Shown piece by piece: positions 42,200-56,861 of a DNA stretch of 64,000 nt; the first letter of the stretch is position 1, and the number at the start of each line of letters is the position of its first letter. Source of the stretch: Chrysomallon squamiferum (taxonomy: Eukaryota > Mollusca > Gastropoda > Neomphalida > Peltospiridae); contig CM022678.1 in the NCBI GenBank assembly GCA_012295275.1, positions 2,828,281 through 2,892,280 of the forward strand, given 5' to 3'. Both the position numbers and the translations under genes were made by a program. A model generated the notes under the pieces. That model had not been told where the DNA came from, ran no database searches, and saw only the letters and a program-made list of their open reading frames with translations.

Positions 42200-43986
42200 G
42201 AAAACAAAATAAAATAGAGGAAAAAACCCAGAAAAAACATAACAAGTTAACTAAATTGTAGAAAATTGGTGAATTTGTTTATTGTTTCAGTTTTAGAAAA
42301 TAACTACTTGATTTTAGTTTTCTTGCCATTTTATTTATTTAAAAAAAAATAATAAAAAAAATAAACTTAAAAAAAAATCAGAAGAATTTTAAAAATTATT
42401 TTAAAAAGTAGTGAATTTTGTATTTAAAAAAAGAAAACAATCAAAATAGTTGCATGGAAGAAGACTGTGTGTTTGGTTTTGAATGTGATAAATAATTTAT
42501 AATAATTTTTGCCACTGTCTTTATATTTATCATTACCTACCCCATGTATCATTGTTTTCACCCAACAATCCAAAGAGTTGATACATTTTTTTGTAATTTA
42601 ATCGTTTAAATACTCATTAATAATTAACTCTAATTGAATTGTAATTAAATTTAATTCAGAGTTCACAGTTTTATACCCAAATATCTTGAACTTCAAACTG
42701 AAATATAAAGACATCAGACTTCAGTTTACATCACGTATCTAGAACTGTACAAGTTCCATAAGAAAAATTGATAGTTTTGTTTAGAGATGACATTAAATAA
42801 TTTCAGGACTTAACAATTCATTCAGTCTCTTGCAGACTTCATGATTTAGAACTTCAGACAAAAAAAGACTTGCGGACTTCAGAATTTAAACTTCATTATT
42901 TTGTATTCTGCAGTAAATTGGAGGATTTAAGATTTAGATAAGAAAAATGTTTAATAGGATATGGTTTCTTGGTGCATCATATAATTTAAAATATTGTTGT
43001 TACTGTTTAAATATTTTAACTTTCAAAATTTTAACAACTGTGATTTTGTTTTGCAGTTTTTCACTGTTATGTATATTGTTATTAATTACTGAATATTAAT
43101 TACATAGATATGTATTAGAGAAATGCTCAAACAGCACTGTTTGTTAAAATTATCTCTGATATTACAACAGTTGTCAAAAAAAACAAAAAAAACATTTATT
43201 AATAGTTGATACGGTATGTTGTGATATTTGTTATCTATCTATAATTATTTTTCATGTACTGTCATTAATTAAACGTAATTAATAAGTATTTCTTTTGTTA
43301 TAAAGTATTACTTGAAAAGATCATTGATACATTGATAAGTATCATTAACAACACACACTGAAATACTAGTCATGTGATTAGAATCGGGTGCTGTTGAATC
43401 CATTGGTCGAATTCACTTGCTACAACAACAGTGAAGTTGCTGTCAAACTCATCACAAAAAGTGAAAATTTTGTTTAATGGATTTTTGATAAATTAAAATA
43501 ATAATTCACTTCTCAATAAAACAATTCTAGAAATTTAAATGATAATTGCACTAGTTCTTCCAAAATGTACTAATGGTCACATTTGATATATTAACATAGG
43601 GCATTAAAAAAATCTTTTCAGTTGATCCTGATTTTGATTTTATACTGTTTATGTGAAAATTAGTATTATTATTCCATATATTAAGAAAATAACAACAAAA
43701 AAACAGTAGTGTAAATAAACAAATAAATGTTGAAAACGGTTTAAAAAATGAATTAAAACTATGTTAAATTAATAATAATAGTAATAATAAGGAATTGAAA
43801 AGATAAATAATTTGATGTTACGTTTTGCAAGTTTAAAGAACAACATTACACTGAGATTAAATTATTATGCACTGTATGAATATTTGCTTCTCCTAATGTC
43901 TTTCCCCACGGCATAAATATTATTTACTTCACCTTCAATTAATTTTCCTTTATTATTTTCTAATTTATTTACTTGTTTACCTAAAA

Positions 43987-44026
<40 letters not shown>

Positions 44027-45690
44027 TTTATTTTATTTTTATTTATTTATTTATTTATTTATTTATATTTGTTTTTTTTTAAATATTATTTTATGAAAGG
44101 GGAGCTAACTATATGAAGCACTGAGGTTTTTCTGTTTTAATGTTTTGTCATTCACTTTTAAACACAGGTACAGTGGAAAGTAATTTTTTGAAAACTGTGA
44201 TAATGGTTACTTGTTTTTAAATTATTTTAAAATTAAAAGTTAATAATTTTATTTTATTATTGTTTATTATTATTTATTTATTTATTTAGTTAGTTAGTTT
44301 TTAAATTATTTTAACGCCAAATTATCATACATTAAAATGTAAAACTTGCATTGCATTTCCATGAATGTTTTAAACACTACATTTGATTAGCTTAATATTT
44401 ATTTTTGTTTTGCTGTTTATACATTAATTTAAAATCTTTGTCACTTTAAGTGAATGTTACGGTATTTACAATGTTAAATCTGTTTCTTCATAACAAGTAT
44501 GTTTGATAAAAGTTCATTTAAAAATGTGTTTAGAAATGAAAAAAAAAAAAACCAAGTTCAAGTAAGAGTTATCGTTCCTGAGTTTGTGTAATTGAGTTGT
44601 GTCCCTTACTCATCAGAAAGGGGAAAAATTGAGTTTCAAAGTTATTTGTATGTATGTATCATTGTGCCAGAGTGTGAATGTAATTTTTGAATGTTATAAA
44701 AAAAAAATATCCTCTTCCTCCACCCCCCAAAATAACTGAAGATTAAAAATGGATAAAACAAACAAATTAAAAATCTTAAGTTAATAACATATGAATATAA
44801 TGTTTTTCTCTTGTAATCTTTACTAATACGTTCCCTTAGATGATTGTGTAAACTTTAACGACTGTTTTTAGTTTGTATTTATTGTTGCAGTTGATATTTT
44901 GCTGCTCTTACAGTTAGTTGTGTTTTAGCAGGTTCTCAGTTTTTACAAAACAGTTGTGAGGTTAAAAGATTAAAAAATTTGTCAGTGAATTATGACAGTA
45001 GTTAATTGCAGCAGAATTGTCACGTTTTCACTTCAGATGTTAAAACAACATCGTAGATGGTGCATTTGTTCTTTTATTTACTTTTGTTTTAGTTTTTAAG
45101 CATTGTTTTTTTTTTTTGTTGTTTTTTTGTTTGTGTAATCCCTTTTTAAGTGCTCGATGATCATAAGTGATAATTTTCTAATTTTTATTGAATTAGAATT
45201 TTCTGCTTTAGTCGTTTACAGATCTAGGTTGTTTTTGGTGTCAGGATATAAAAAAAAAAAAAAATGGTTTATATTTATTTATTTATTTATTTATTTTATT
45301 TTATAATATTTTTTTTTTTATTTATAAATATTTTTTTTTATTTTTATTTTTTTTTAATCATCTCTATTTTGTCTGAATCTTTGCTAATTTGTGATCATTT
45401 TTTTTTTTTTTTTCTCTTTTCTAGGTTTGTTAGTGTTATCATTCCACCGTGTAAAATATATTTTGTTATTTGATTGTATACAAGGATAGTTTATTTAATT
45501 AACTGTTTACCTGTTTGCAGCTTGGGTGTGATTTCGTATTTATTTCTTTTGTCAAGCTTTATTTGAATTTATATATCTGTATTATTAAAGATTGTAGTGT
45601 TTATTTTAATAGATACGTGTTTTTAGAATTTTTATGTGTTAAGATATTTTTTATATATTTTTTTTTTTTTTTTTTTTATTTATTCATTAA

Positions 45691-45738
<48 letters not shown>

Positions 45739-46481
45739 ATTTTATTTTATCTTATTTATTATTTATGGAATATTTTAATATTATTAATTATTTTTTAATT
45801 ATTATTCTTATTATTACTACTACTACTATTATTATTATTTTTTTGCATTATTTTTAACTATTTATTTTTATTTCTTTATGTATTTATTATTATTAAGTGA
45901 AACCTAACGTTTTTCTCATGCCTCTGTGTTTTGGTTTAGACAGTTATATATTTATTGTAAGCTTCCCTAGGACTGGTGATTTTTACAGATGTGCACAAAA
46001 AAGTGTCTTTCTTTTCTTTTTTTCTTTTTTTTTTTTAAATTCATATTTCACTACCTTTGTAAGAAATTAAAACTAAATAAATAGTAACACAGTACATAGT
46101 TATAAGTATATAAATAAATAAAATAAATAGTAACACAGCACATAGTTATAAGTATATAAATAAATTAAATAAATAAATAGTAACAGAGTACATAGTTATA
46201 AGTATATAAATAAATTAAATAAATAAAAAGTAAAGGCATTTTTTGTTGTTTACTAAAAAAAAAGTAAATAAACAACAAAATGTATTCCATATTTTATCAA
46301 CAAATGAGTTGATATTAATTTTACATTTATTCCATGCAGCGTTAATAATAATTTTATATATTACATTACTTACTAAACATTTGTATTTATATCATTTTAA
46401 TTAAGTGTAATTAACTCTAGTTTATTGTTTTGTGTTGGTGCTATTATTTTCTTCTTTTTATTATTATGAATATTATTATCA

Positions 46482-46519
<38 letters not shown>

Positions 46520-47158
46520 TAAATTATTGTATTTTATTAAAATTTAATATTCTCTTTTAAATTAATTGATAAATAAATATTTTCTGTTCAAGATTTTAAT
46601 GGTTAGGTTTAATTGTAAAGGTTTTTTTTTTTCTGTTAATGTACTTGGTTTTCTCACAGTAGAACTAGTTTATGAATAACGACAATAACAACAACAAAAA
46701 CAACAACAACAACAATAACAGGTGTAAAAAAAAATATATGATAATAAGTAACTCTCCTGAGGTATTAATATTTATCAGTTCTTACATTACTTTTCACTTT
46801 TACTCATTATAAAGTGTTGATATTTATTTAAACATTAGATATCGTCATTTATTAACACTTGTATTTACGTAATGTATTAAGAATATATGCCAGTGAATTT
46901 TAATGGTGAATTACGTAGAATATTTTTAAGCGAATTCCAGGGTAATATTATTCAAATGAAACTGGGAGGAGATTATTCGTTCTGTTTTATACACTTGACA
47001 AATGTTTTATTTGATCATCTCATTTCCCAGTTTTAACTTACAATGTCACCTTTGAAAAAAAATAATAATAATTTCTATTAAAAGAAAGTTTGAATATAGG
47101 TTAGAAAGGATTAACGAAGTTAAAGAAGTTATTATTTATTTTCAAAAAGTTACAATTG

Positions 47159-47195
<37 letters not shown>

Positions 47196-47390
47196 TGGGT
47201 TTATCATTAAGAATTTTTCTTTTCAAAATTAATTACTGATTAACGATTAAATTCTCAATTATTGTTTCAAAAGTAAAAGTCGGATTTCCATTTTTTATTT
47301 AGAACTATTATTTTTTTTATTTTTTTTTATTTGTTAATTGGGTCTGCAAATTTTGAAGATCGTTTACAATTTAATTTGGATTTATTTTAT

Positions 47391-47428
<38 letters not shown>

Positions 47429-47766
47429 TTTCAAGCATTTTTAAATTGGTGAAATTCAAAAAAAAAATACATATACCTTTTGTTTTTTTTAATCTTGCTG
47501 CGTTTGCATTTCCAGTGTTGTTCTTTTTTATATATCGTTCAGTGTTATAACTAGGTAAATAAACTGCATTTTGCAACAACCTGTTCGTTTGTTTTTTTAT
47601 ACCATAGATTAGTCGATGTTTGTGTGTGTGTGTGTGTGTGTGTGTCTGTATATAAAACGAACAAAAAAGAAAAGAAAGTGAATGAATAAATAAATATATG
47701 AATAAAGTAGGGAGCAAGTAAGCACATAAATGGTAAATAAAACCAACACAACATTAAAATTTATTT

Positions 47767-47824
<58 letters not shown>

Positions 47825-48359
47825 TTTGTTTCCCTAATATTACACACATCAACAGATAATAATTCTATACCATAATTCTGTAATTAGTTGGTGTGTCTGT
47901 ACTTGTGTCTTGTATGTGCGTATGTCTGTCTGTGTGTACGTCTGTCGGTTAGCTTCTGTTTCCAGTAATCATTTCCAGCCTGAACCTCACCAGATTTTGA
48001 TTATCACAGGCACTGCATAACGGCAGCTACTGCTTCTAATTTCTGTTCATTTTTCTTCCTTCAGTTTTCAGTTCCCAGGGCTGCATTATCGACCGAAAGG
48101 ATAGATTTACAAACTTAATTTTACAAATCACCTCCAGAGATTAATGAATCTGACCGCACTATATATATACATACACATGTATATGTACATATTTTTATTT
48201 TCTTCTGTTTTAATTATTATTAAATACAAGTCCATACGTTAGAAATTCAACGCCCGTTTCTCACTGGTTTTTTTTCTCGTTAGCTCTACGCAGCTGGAAA
48301 ATTTCGTGTCTCAGTTTTGAATCCATTTTCTTTAGGAGTCGTTTTTTTTTTCTGTCGCA
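42200..48359. other. Non-coding region: PFK 3'UTR/flank and intergenic low-complexity DNA
   Basis: No gene seen. Several AATAAA motifs follow the PFK stop (first about 42211), so the true poly(A) site is unclear. Tracts include (ATT)n at about 43986-44030, 45692-45733 and 46488-46520, (AATT/ATTT)n at 47763-47823, three 50-bp copies of GTAACACAGTACATAGTTAT at 46083-46230, and a (CA)n/(TG)n near 47620. Confidence 0.7.
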
Positions 48360-48705
48360 ATGGACGAGAACTCGAAAGTAAGTATTGTAAAGTGTTGTTA
48401 TTAGCTTCCTGGTGTCTTTTCTATCTGTCTGTATATTCATTTTGTCTGTCTGCATACAGGTGTTCCGTCGTGCATTAATCATTCCGATTGTCTCTTTGGT
48501 TAAATAGTAATCATACTTGTCTAGTATACCAAGTATTAATTTATTTGTTTGTTTTTTTAAATATTTTTCTTTCTTTCTTTCTATCTTTCTTTCTGAAAAA
48601 GAAGAAGAAGAAAAAAGAACGTTATTTAAATGCATAAAATGACATTCAGTGAAATAATATACAACTAATCGTTAATACAGATAGTCATTAAAAAATAATA
48701 ATTTC

Positions 48706-48769
<64 letters not shown>

Positions 48770-49202
48770 GTGTATATATATATATGTATCTATGTGTGTG
48801 TATAGAGATAGTTAGATACAAACATAGATAGATAGATAGAGATATATTCTGTGCTCAACGGCCACACCCAAAAACCAAGTTAATGTCACATGATTCAGTT
48901 TCTTGAAAAAAAAAAAAAAACACGACACCTCAAAGTAGTTTTAATTATCAACGTGATGCCCTCTGTTACGTTAATGGAGTTTAGTGTTCTGTTTGATATG
49001 ATGTTACGATCTTGTGGTTGTTGAGAACTTGTGATTTAACACAGAAACAGAAGAAGGATATTTTATTTCTTTGTGGTTTTTTTTTTTTTTTTTTTTTTTT
49101 TTTTCTAATCAGAATCTGATGTTGAATAACCCGATATTTTGTTACTGTTAAAAATAACGCGAGTTTCAGTACCAACGACGACGTCAGTAATCATAGTGAA
49201 AT

Positions 49203-49295
<93 letters not shown>

Positions 49296-49400
49296 TTTAA
49301 AAATTAAATAAATAAATAAATACTACTAATAATAATAACCACAACGAGAACAACAAGAAAAACAATAACATCAATAACAACAACAATAACAACGACGACG

Positions 49401-49432
<32 letters not shown>

Positions 49433-49804
49433 AATAATAATAATAATAAAAAACCTCAGACAGACCAGACAGACTACAAGACAAACGGACAGTGACTTTA
49501 TTTAATTAAGTCTGATTTCTGCACTTTCTTTGGAAGAAAACAAGAGATGATTCTGACGTCAGAGAATTACCACACGTGATTAAATTAATTAACAAAAGTT
49601 CCTGGTCCAGAATAATTAGTAATTTCAATACGTATGACATTTATCTTATACATTTCAGTGTGTATTTCTTAATAACGTTTATAATAATAATGATGATGAT
49701 GATGATATAATAATAATTATGATAATAATAATATGATGATGATTATTATGATGATGATGATGATTACAACAAATATAGCGTCTATCAACTACAATAACAA
49801 CAGC

Positions 49805-49845
<41 letters not shown>

Positions 49846-50703
49846 TTACAACAAAACACTAACATCATCTAATAAATAGTGACAAAAAAAAAACTGTCAG
49901 AGAATCGGCAATGATGAAGAGATGATGATGATGATGATGATGATACTTCGTCCCAAGTTCAATAATGCTGCCGAATATATAAACCACCACCACCACCACC
50001 ACGTCTACCACAACATCTCAGTCATTATTTGCCATTAAAAATAGAACAATCACGTGACATTCTTTATTTTTTTTTTTCTTGTTTTTAATCTGGTTTTACT
50101 TTTCTGTTTCAGGAAACGCCCATAGAAAACAATGACACCAACTCAACATCGGTCACGAATGAGATTCAAGATCCGAAACCCGAAACAGAAGACGCCGAGG
50201 ACACGGTAAAACAAAATGACGTCACGGAAAACCAGCCTGGGAAAGGTTCGTAGCGTTCTGATTGGCTAATTAATTGAATAAATTATGTTAATGACCTTCA
50301 GCCGAAGGGAGATATAATCGTGTCGCATATTTTCTCAAAATAAATGGAGAATTCTTGAAAAAGGGGAAAACGGAGGTAATAATCAGTAGCAAAAAAAAAA
50401 AAAAAAAAAATATTTGACACAACAGAAAACAAGGGGAAAAAAAATACTACTACTACTAATAATAATAATTATAATAAAATAAAAAATAATTTTAGAAAAA
50501 TCAAGAAATAAATGCATTATTTATAAAATGATATAGCACTATTTACTACTACTACTTTATTACTACTACTACTGCTGCTACTACTACCCACTACTGCTAC
50601 TATTAATACTACTACTGCTACTACTGCTACTAATGCTAATAATAACAATAATATCAACAAAACCAGCAACGACAACAACCATAATAACAATAATTTAAAA
50701 TAA

Positions 50704-50737
<34 letters not shown>

Positions 50738-51146
50738 TGAAGTAATTAAAACATCAGGTGTTTCTGAAGACTGTTGCTATGGAAACACTAATGAACATCT
50801 CTGATTAATCTGGCGGCGTGAGGTCATTCTAGCTCGGAGAGAAGAGATAAGTGCTTTTGTTTGTTTTGTCCAGCCTTTGTTCTTAGTCGCAGCTCAGATT
50901 ATAAAGCGTTCACTGAGAGAGGGAGTCAGATGATGTCAGACGCACAGAGATATAACACTCTTGAAATTTCCAACAGTGTTTATATATACACCGCTTACTG
51001 ACTTACATGGTTCTGAACTGCCCTACTAAGCACTGCGAAAACGAACATACATACATATGTACGTACTTACAAATACATACATATCTGACGGGTTTGTGAG
51101 GTCGTGAATGGACTTTGTCCTCCTGCGCCAGTGCGTTCACGAATAT

Positions 51147-51239
<93 letters not shown>

Positions 51240-51318
51240 TCATACACATGCATACCTTCTACTACTATTACTACTACTACTACTAATAAAAATTATTATT
51301 TCATCATCATCATCATCA

Positions 51319-51349
<31 letters not shown>

Positions 51350-51909
51350 AAAAAATAAAGAAAGCCGTTTATTAAATTCAGCTGGGACACCTAATTCTTG
51401 CTGCTGTACAATTTTTCTGATTTCAGGGAAGAAGAAGCGGTTATCGAAAGGTCGTGACCTCGGTAAGAAGAAGAACGAAAAAGAGGCTGACTTAGAAAAC
51501 CCGCAGATCTGTGACTATCAATCCGGACACGGGTCGTTTGACAAGCTGCACTGGTTCTTCATTATCATCGCGGTCGTCGTCGGCATTGCCTTGATAGTCG
51601 TCCTCCTCTACTTCACAGGTAGCGGCCTTTCTGACACGACGTCGCAACATTTCATAGTAACATATTAGTTAAGTTTATTTGTACGAAATGATACGTGAAA
51701 CAGGAATCCACCTTCAGTTATTTTTGTTCCAGCGTTTTGCTGGCACATCAACTATACAATTAATATATTTTAAAAAAAATATATATATATAAACAACCAA
51801 CCAACAAGCAAACAAATAAATGTGTGTGTAAATACATTATAAACTGTTTTTAATGTATATATGATATGTCTGTCTACCTTCCAGTCTCTGTTTCTTTGTG
51901 CTTATGTTT

Positions 51910-52004
<95 letters not shown>

Positions 52005-52432
52005 TATTTTATAATGTTTGAAATAATTAATTGTAATATTTTTTAAAATCTGTATTTCCAGTGATTAAAGGAATTTTGGAAAAACAGAAAGTTCTGGTAA
52101 ATGAAGATGGAGTTTCCGATTCTGTACTGAGTAAGTAATTTAACTGCAATATTTATCTGTCTCTTTTTTTTTTCTTTTTTTTTTTATCAGTCTGTCTATT
52201 TGTCTGTGACCGTCTTTCTATCTATCTGTTAACCAGTCTACTTTTCTGTCTGTCTCTGAATATCTTTCTACCGATCTATATGTCTGTATGTCTGTGTATG
52301 TGTTTTGTTGTTTGACTCAATGGTCTGATGATAAACATATACTTGAATAATTCTTTCATAAAATTATTTTTATCTGTTTCAGTTGACAAAGCTTTTTCAA
52401 CGGCTTCGGGATTGATCATGTTCACCGGTCTG

Positions 52433-52488
<56 letters not shown>

Positions 52489-53948
52489 TGAGCACTTTTA
52501 CTATCAATACTATTATTACTACTATTACTACCACTTTCACTATCACTACTATTGCTACTATTAGTGTCCTTTTGCTATCAATATTATCACTGCCATAACT
52601 ACTACTATTACTTCTTCTACTACTACTACTATTTATAATCATATTTCTACATTTACTACAGCTACTGCACATAATACTCTACTGCTACTACTTCTGCTAC
52701 CGCAACTAACATTACTACTATTATTACTACTCCTACTACTACTACTAATAAAAATAATGATACTATTACTGCTACTGTTTCTACTACTAATAATAATAAT
52801 GATAAAGAAAACGACTAGAAATTTTAATTATGACGATAATGCGTAATACCTTTAATTCAACATTATTTAATGAATTAATCTTCGTCTTTAACAAGTGACG
52901 ACGTCTACGTCCGTACGTGGATACGTCTGTCTGCAACACCAACAACGACGTGACGAAATTAGAGACCTGTCGTAAACACGTCCCAGTATTATCTGATACC
53001 AGACATCTGAACAGCGCGAACGTTTAACAGAAAAGTCGCTTTTTCACAAGTTTTCGGTTTTGATCAGTTCCTTTTTGTTAAAACAGAACAGTTTTTAAAG
53101 GTTTGTTGTGTAAGTTAAATGTAAGGTAATGCAATTTAATGTAATTGTTGTTTTTATTGTAATGAAGACGCCACAACTGAGAGAGTAACTCGACCGTCAA
53201 AACAGGACATGTTACGAGGAGGTCGGGGAAGAACCACAACAACAGGTACATCCGTCTGTCTGTCTGTCTGTCTGTCCGTCCGTCCGTCCGTCTGTCTGTC
53301 TCTCTGTCTGTCTGTCTGACTGTCTGTCTGTCTGACTGACTGTCTGTCTGTCAATCTGTCTGTCTGTCTGTCTGGCTGTCTGGCTGTCTGTCTGTCAGTC
53401 TGTCTGTCTGCCTGTCTGTATGTATGTATGTCAGTCTGTCAGTCTGTCTGTCTGTCTGTCTGCTTCAGTCGACTGTTGTTATCGTAGTTGGTGTTTCTGT
53501 CATTACTGGTGCAATTTGTTTTATTATTTACGTTATTATTACTGTTACTATTTACTACTTACTACTAATACTACTACTACAACAACTACTACAACTGCTG
53601 CTACCTATTACTACTACTACTACTATTTATCACTACTAATTACTGCTACTACTACTACTACCACCACAACAACTACTACTTCTACTACTATTATTATTAC
53701 TGATACTTGTTATTGTGTATGTATTCATGAACGTACGTAGGTACGTATATATATCTATGTATGTATGTATGTATGTATGTATGTATGTATGTATGTATGT
53801 ATGTATGTATTTTTATTAGCGTGTTTATTTATATGTGTATGTATAAATGTGTGTTTTTCTGTCTGTACGTTTTTGTTCATATAATATGTGTTTTTTCTCT
53901 TTTTTTTTCTTCTTTTTTTTTTTTTCAGAAGCTTCTGGTGGAAAATAA
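48360..53948 (+). CDS. Small single-pass transmembrane protein, function unknown
   Basis: Exons are 48360-48377 (MDENSK), 50113-50245, 51427-51618, 52062-52130, 52383-52427, 53168-53245 and 53929-53948 (ending EASGGK, TAA). They total 555 nt, or 184 aa. Residues 1-50 are acidic and Asn/Thr/Glu-rich. Residues 51-70 are strongly basic (KKKRLSK..KKK), then DYQSGHGSFDKLHW, then one hydrophobic helix at about 93-113 (WFFIIIAVVVGIALIVVLLYF). No N-terminal signal peptide is seen, and the basic side suggests a cytoplasmic N-terminus. The 70-residue C-terminal part comes from three short exons and includes RGGRGRTTTT. From exon 2 onward every junction is phase 1, so any internal exon could be skipped without losing frame. 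The exon 6 acceptor (GTAATGAAG) is weak. I do not recognise the family; the later exons are less certain than exons 2-4. Confidence 0.65.
48712..48765. repeat. (CT)n microsatellite
   Basis: Pure CT, inside intron 1 of the membrane-protein gene. Confidence 0.95.
49207..49450. repeat. (AAT)n and (AAC)n tracts in intron 1 of the membrane-protein gene
   Basis: AAT runs for about 90 bp (49207-49294), with AAC/AAT tracts to 49450. Further AAT/GAT tracts occur at 49681-49950. Confidence 0.9.
51149..51239. repeat. (CT)n/(CA)n compound microsatellite
   Basis: CT for 75 bp, then CA, in intron 2 of the membrane-protein gene. (TAC) and (ATT) tracts follow up to 51350. Confidence 0.95.
51913..52000. repeat. 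(TA)n microsatellite
   Basis: Nearly uninterrupted TA, 60 bp before exon 4 of the membrane-protein gene. Confidence 0.95.
52433..52488. repeat. (TAC)n microsatellite abutting a splice donor
   Basis: Begins 5 nt after the exon 5 donor (ACCG|GTCTG) at 52428. Looser TAC/TAT repeats extend to 52800. Confidence 0.95.
53252..53462. repeat. (CTGT)n microsatellite abutting a splice donor
   Basis: Begins 6 nt after the exon 6 donor (ACAG|GTACAT) at 53246. (TAC) and (ATGT)n (53757-53810) tracts follow before the last exon. Confidence 0.95.
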
Positions 53949-55044
53949 TATCTGGCAGATTTTAGCAGATGAAGATAATTACATTTTCAACTTGGAAAAA
54001 CAATTCTAAATTATTTACCAAAACTGATTTAAATCTAAAATTAAATTATATTTAACAACATTAGTTTATCTTAGTACGTAATCTTCGAAATTTTATAATC
54101 TAAGTTAAAGTGTTTGAAGATTTGAAAATATTTTGCATAAATATCGCTATTTGTTTGTTGATGTTGTTTTCTAAATATTAATTTAATTGTAACGTAATTT
54201 AATGTCTAGATGTTGACTGAAATGTTTTCTGGAATATTATCCTCTGTTTATTAATTTGTGGTCTGCTGTTTAGTACAAAGTCAAAGTTGTGTGTAGCAAA
54301 CATCAAAATTTTGACCTAAAAGATTTTATTTGTAACGTTTGCAGAATATTTATTTGTAGCGTACCTTAAACTCGTGACTTCATATAACATTATTTTTTTG
54401 TAACGCATCTTAAAACCTTGTCGTCATTCTTTTTCCTTTTTAAAGAACATTTTAAAATCTTGCCTACAGTGTTTTTACCGATTTTTGTAACGAACTTTAA
54501 AATCATATTTCTTATTTGTAACGCATTTTAGAAACCTGTTTACAAGTATTTGTAACGTTATTTAAAATGAGGTCACTAACATGAAAATCTTATTCCAACA
54601 AAGTAAGTTATTTGCAAAATACTTAAAATGAAGTTATAACTTTTTTTTATTTATTTATTTGAAAATCTTTTAAATGTAAATTTTTTGGCATAGTATTTTA
54701 CAATTAAGTTACTAATTTTTTTTTATTTGAAAATATTGTTCTCATAATATTTTTTTCATAAAAACGTATTTGAAATTCTGATCTACGCAACGTTTATTTA
54801 TCTGTAATGTACTGCAAAACATTTTCTATGTAGTGTAGTTATTATGTGTAATATTACTATCAACAGAAGACTAACTTGCAAATGGAACTTTCTCTTATTA
54901 CCTTCATTTGAAACCGTTAAATATCCTAGCAGTTTTTTTTTTTCTTTTCTTGTTTTCGAAATATGATAAAGTAAAAAAAAAAAAAAAAAAATATCGGACT
55001 CTGCGAATGAACAAAAACAAAAGCAGAACACGTAAAGAAGATAT

Positions 55045-55124
<80 letters not shown>

Positions 55125-56609
55125 AATAGCCAGCATGAATAAAAATAAATTCCTGATGACAGACACATTAGTATTGCTAAACTGTTACTGTTTAAATTTG
55201 CCTTTTTATTTACACATCTACTTAGTTTATTTGTTTGCTCAGATTAAATTAATGATAAAGATTCTAACGTAGAAATTTCCACACTAAGTTAGTTATACCT
55301 TTAAGTGCCTCACTGATTTTAGTTTTTTGTAAATTATAATACACAAGGGCACACGCGCACAAATGTACAAAAATATATCACTGATAACGACAAAAAACAG
55401 ATTGGAAAGTCCACAGATAACTGGGTTTTCATGAACAGAATTAAGTATTTAGTTATCTTGTTTTGTGTTGTAATTACTCAAATAAAAATTTAAAATCAAA
55501 TTTATTGAATTTTTTATTTTTATTTTATTTTATTATCATTATTGGGCGGTTTTTTTTTTTTTTTTTTTTTTGCTATTGCTTTTAACTAAAGATAAAGTGT
55601 ATAATAAATAGTTTTCAATTCTGATTAACCTCTGTGCATGTGCGCGCGTTTGTGTGTGTGTGTGTATATCTGTCAGTGTGTATCTGTCTCATTCTCGCTG
55701 TCGCTCTTTCGTTCTATTTTTCAACGGTTTTTTTTTTTTTTTTTTTTTCTCTCAACGTATATTTCGTGGCTTATAAAGAACGACAACTCTCCTTCTACAT
55801 AATAATGAAGTTAAGATTTCGATGTTGGATTATTTCCCCTCAACAATAAGGTTGGCCATGACAAATACGATCTTTATTATGTTGGTTTCCATTAACGTTA
55901 ATTATTCTTAATCTGCTGACGTCACATTTGTTCTGATCATTGATTATTACTTGTGAATCTGCAGTAACCATGGAAACTGTGGAAAATATTGTCAAGACTG
56001 TATCTTGGATCTTATATGCGTGTTTTTGTGTGTAAATGTATGTATGTGTGTGTGTGTGTGTGTTTGTGTGCGTGTTTCTGTGTAGGTAAGTACGTACTTC
56101 TGTACACAGACATTCAGAGGGCTATTTTAACATCATTACAGACTCCCAGCCAAAACAACACACGTGGTCCCAAACCACCATGAAAAATTTATCAACAGCA
56201 ACACACAGTATACGTGAATTAACCCATTGTTACTTACATAATAATTCAGCGCTCATAAAAGTGATGAAATGGTAGAACCCTCTTTATCATGTTCCAGCCT
56301 GGACTCCACGATTGGTTATGATATAGTTTGCTAAGCACTGATTTCCCTACCTATGAGTAGGTACAAACACAACATATCACCACGTGTTAAAGTCTCTCAT
56401 ATTTTTTAAGTTTCAAGAACGATGTTTGTTAAGGGTTAATTTTATCTGTACCGATGTAAGGTTTATTGTTTATAATTTACTTTCAAAATTCGTTTTGATG
56501 TATTTTGTTCCATCCAGATTGAGAAACATTACCAAAAAATGAATGAATGAATGAATGAATGAATAAATAAATAAATAGTTTAATTTCAAAACGAGATAAA
56601 CGCCAAAAT

Positions 56610-56648
<39 letters not shown>

Positions 56649-56830
56649 CAGCATCTGACAGCTTTTCAAAGCCACCTCATTATTTTCCCCACAATTCTCT
56701 ATCTGCAGTTGATCTACGCTGTAGACTGTAGACCTTCGTTTCATGACTTGATAAACTCCAGAGCAGAAATAGTCATTTTTCTCAAAACAAAGAAAATGGA
56801 TTTATAGCGTATGGAACCAAAATCTTCAAA

Positions 56831-56861
<31 letters not shown>

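Noticed and set aside
52328-52564. 78-codon frame ending in poly-Tyr
   Set aside because: Exon 5 of the membrane-protein gene read on into (TAC)n.
53420-53740. 106-codon frame with Tyr/Thr runs
   Set aside because: Microsatellite translation within intron 6.
53929-54009. Alternative reading of the last membrane-protein exon (KLLVENNIWQILADEDNY..)
   Set aside because: Needs phase 0, while all upstream exons deliver phase 1; kept only as a possibility if an unseen exon changes phase.
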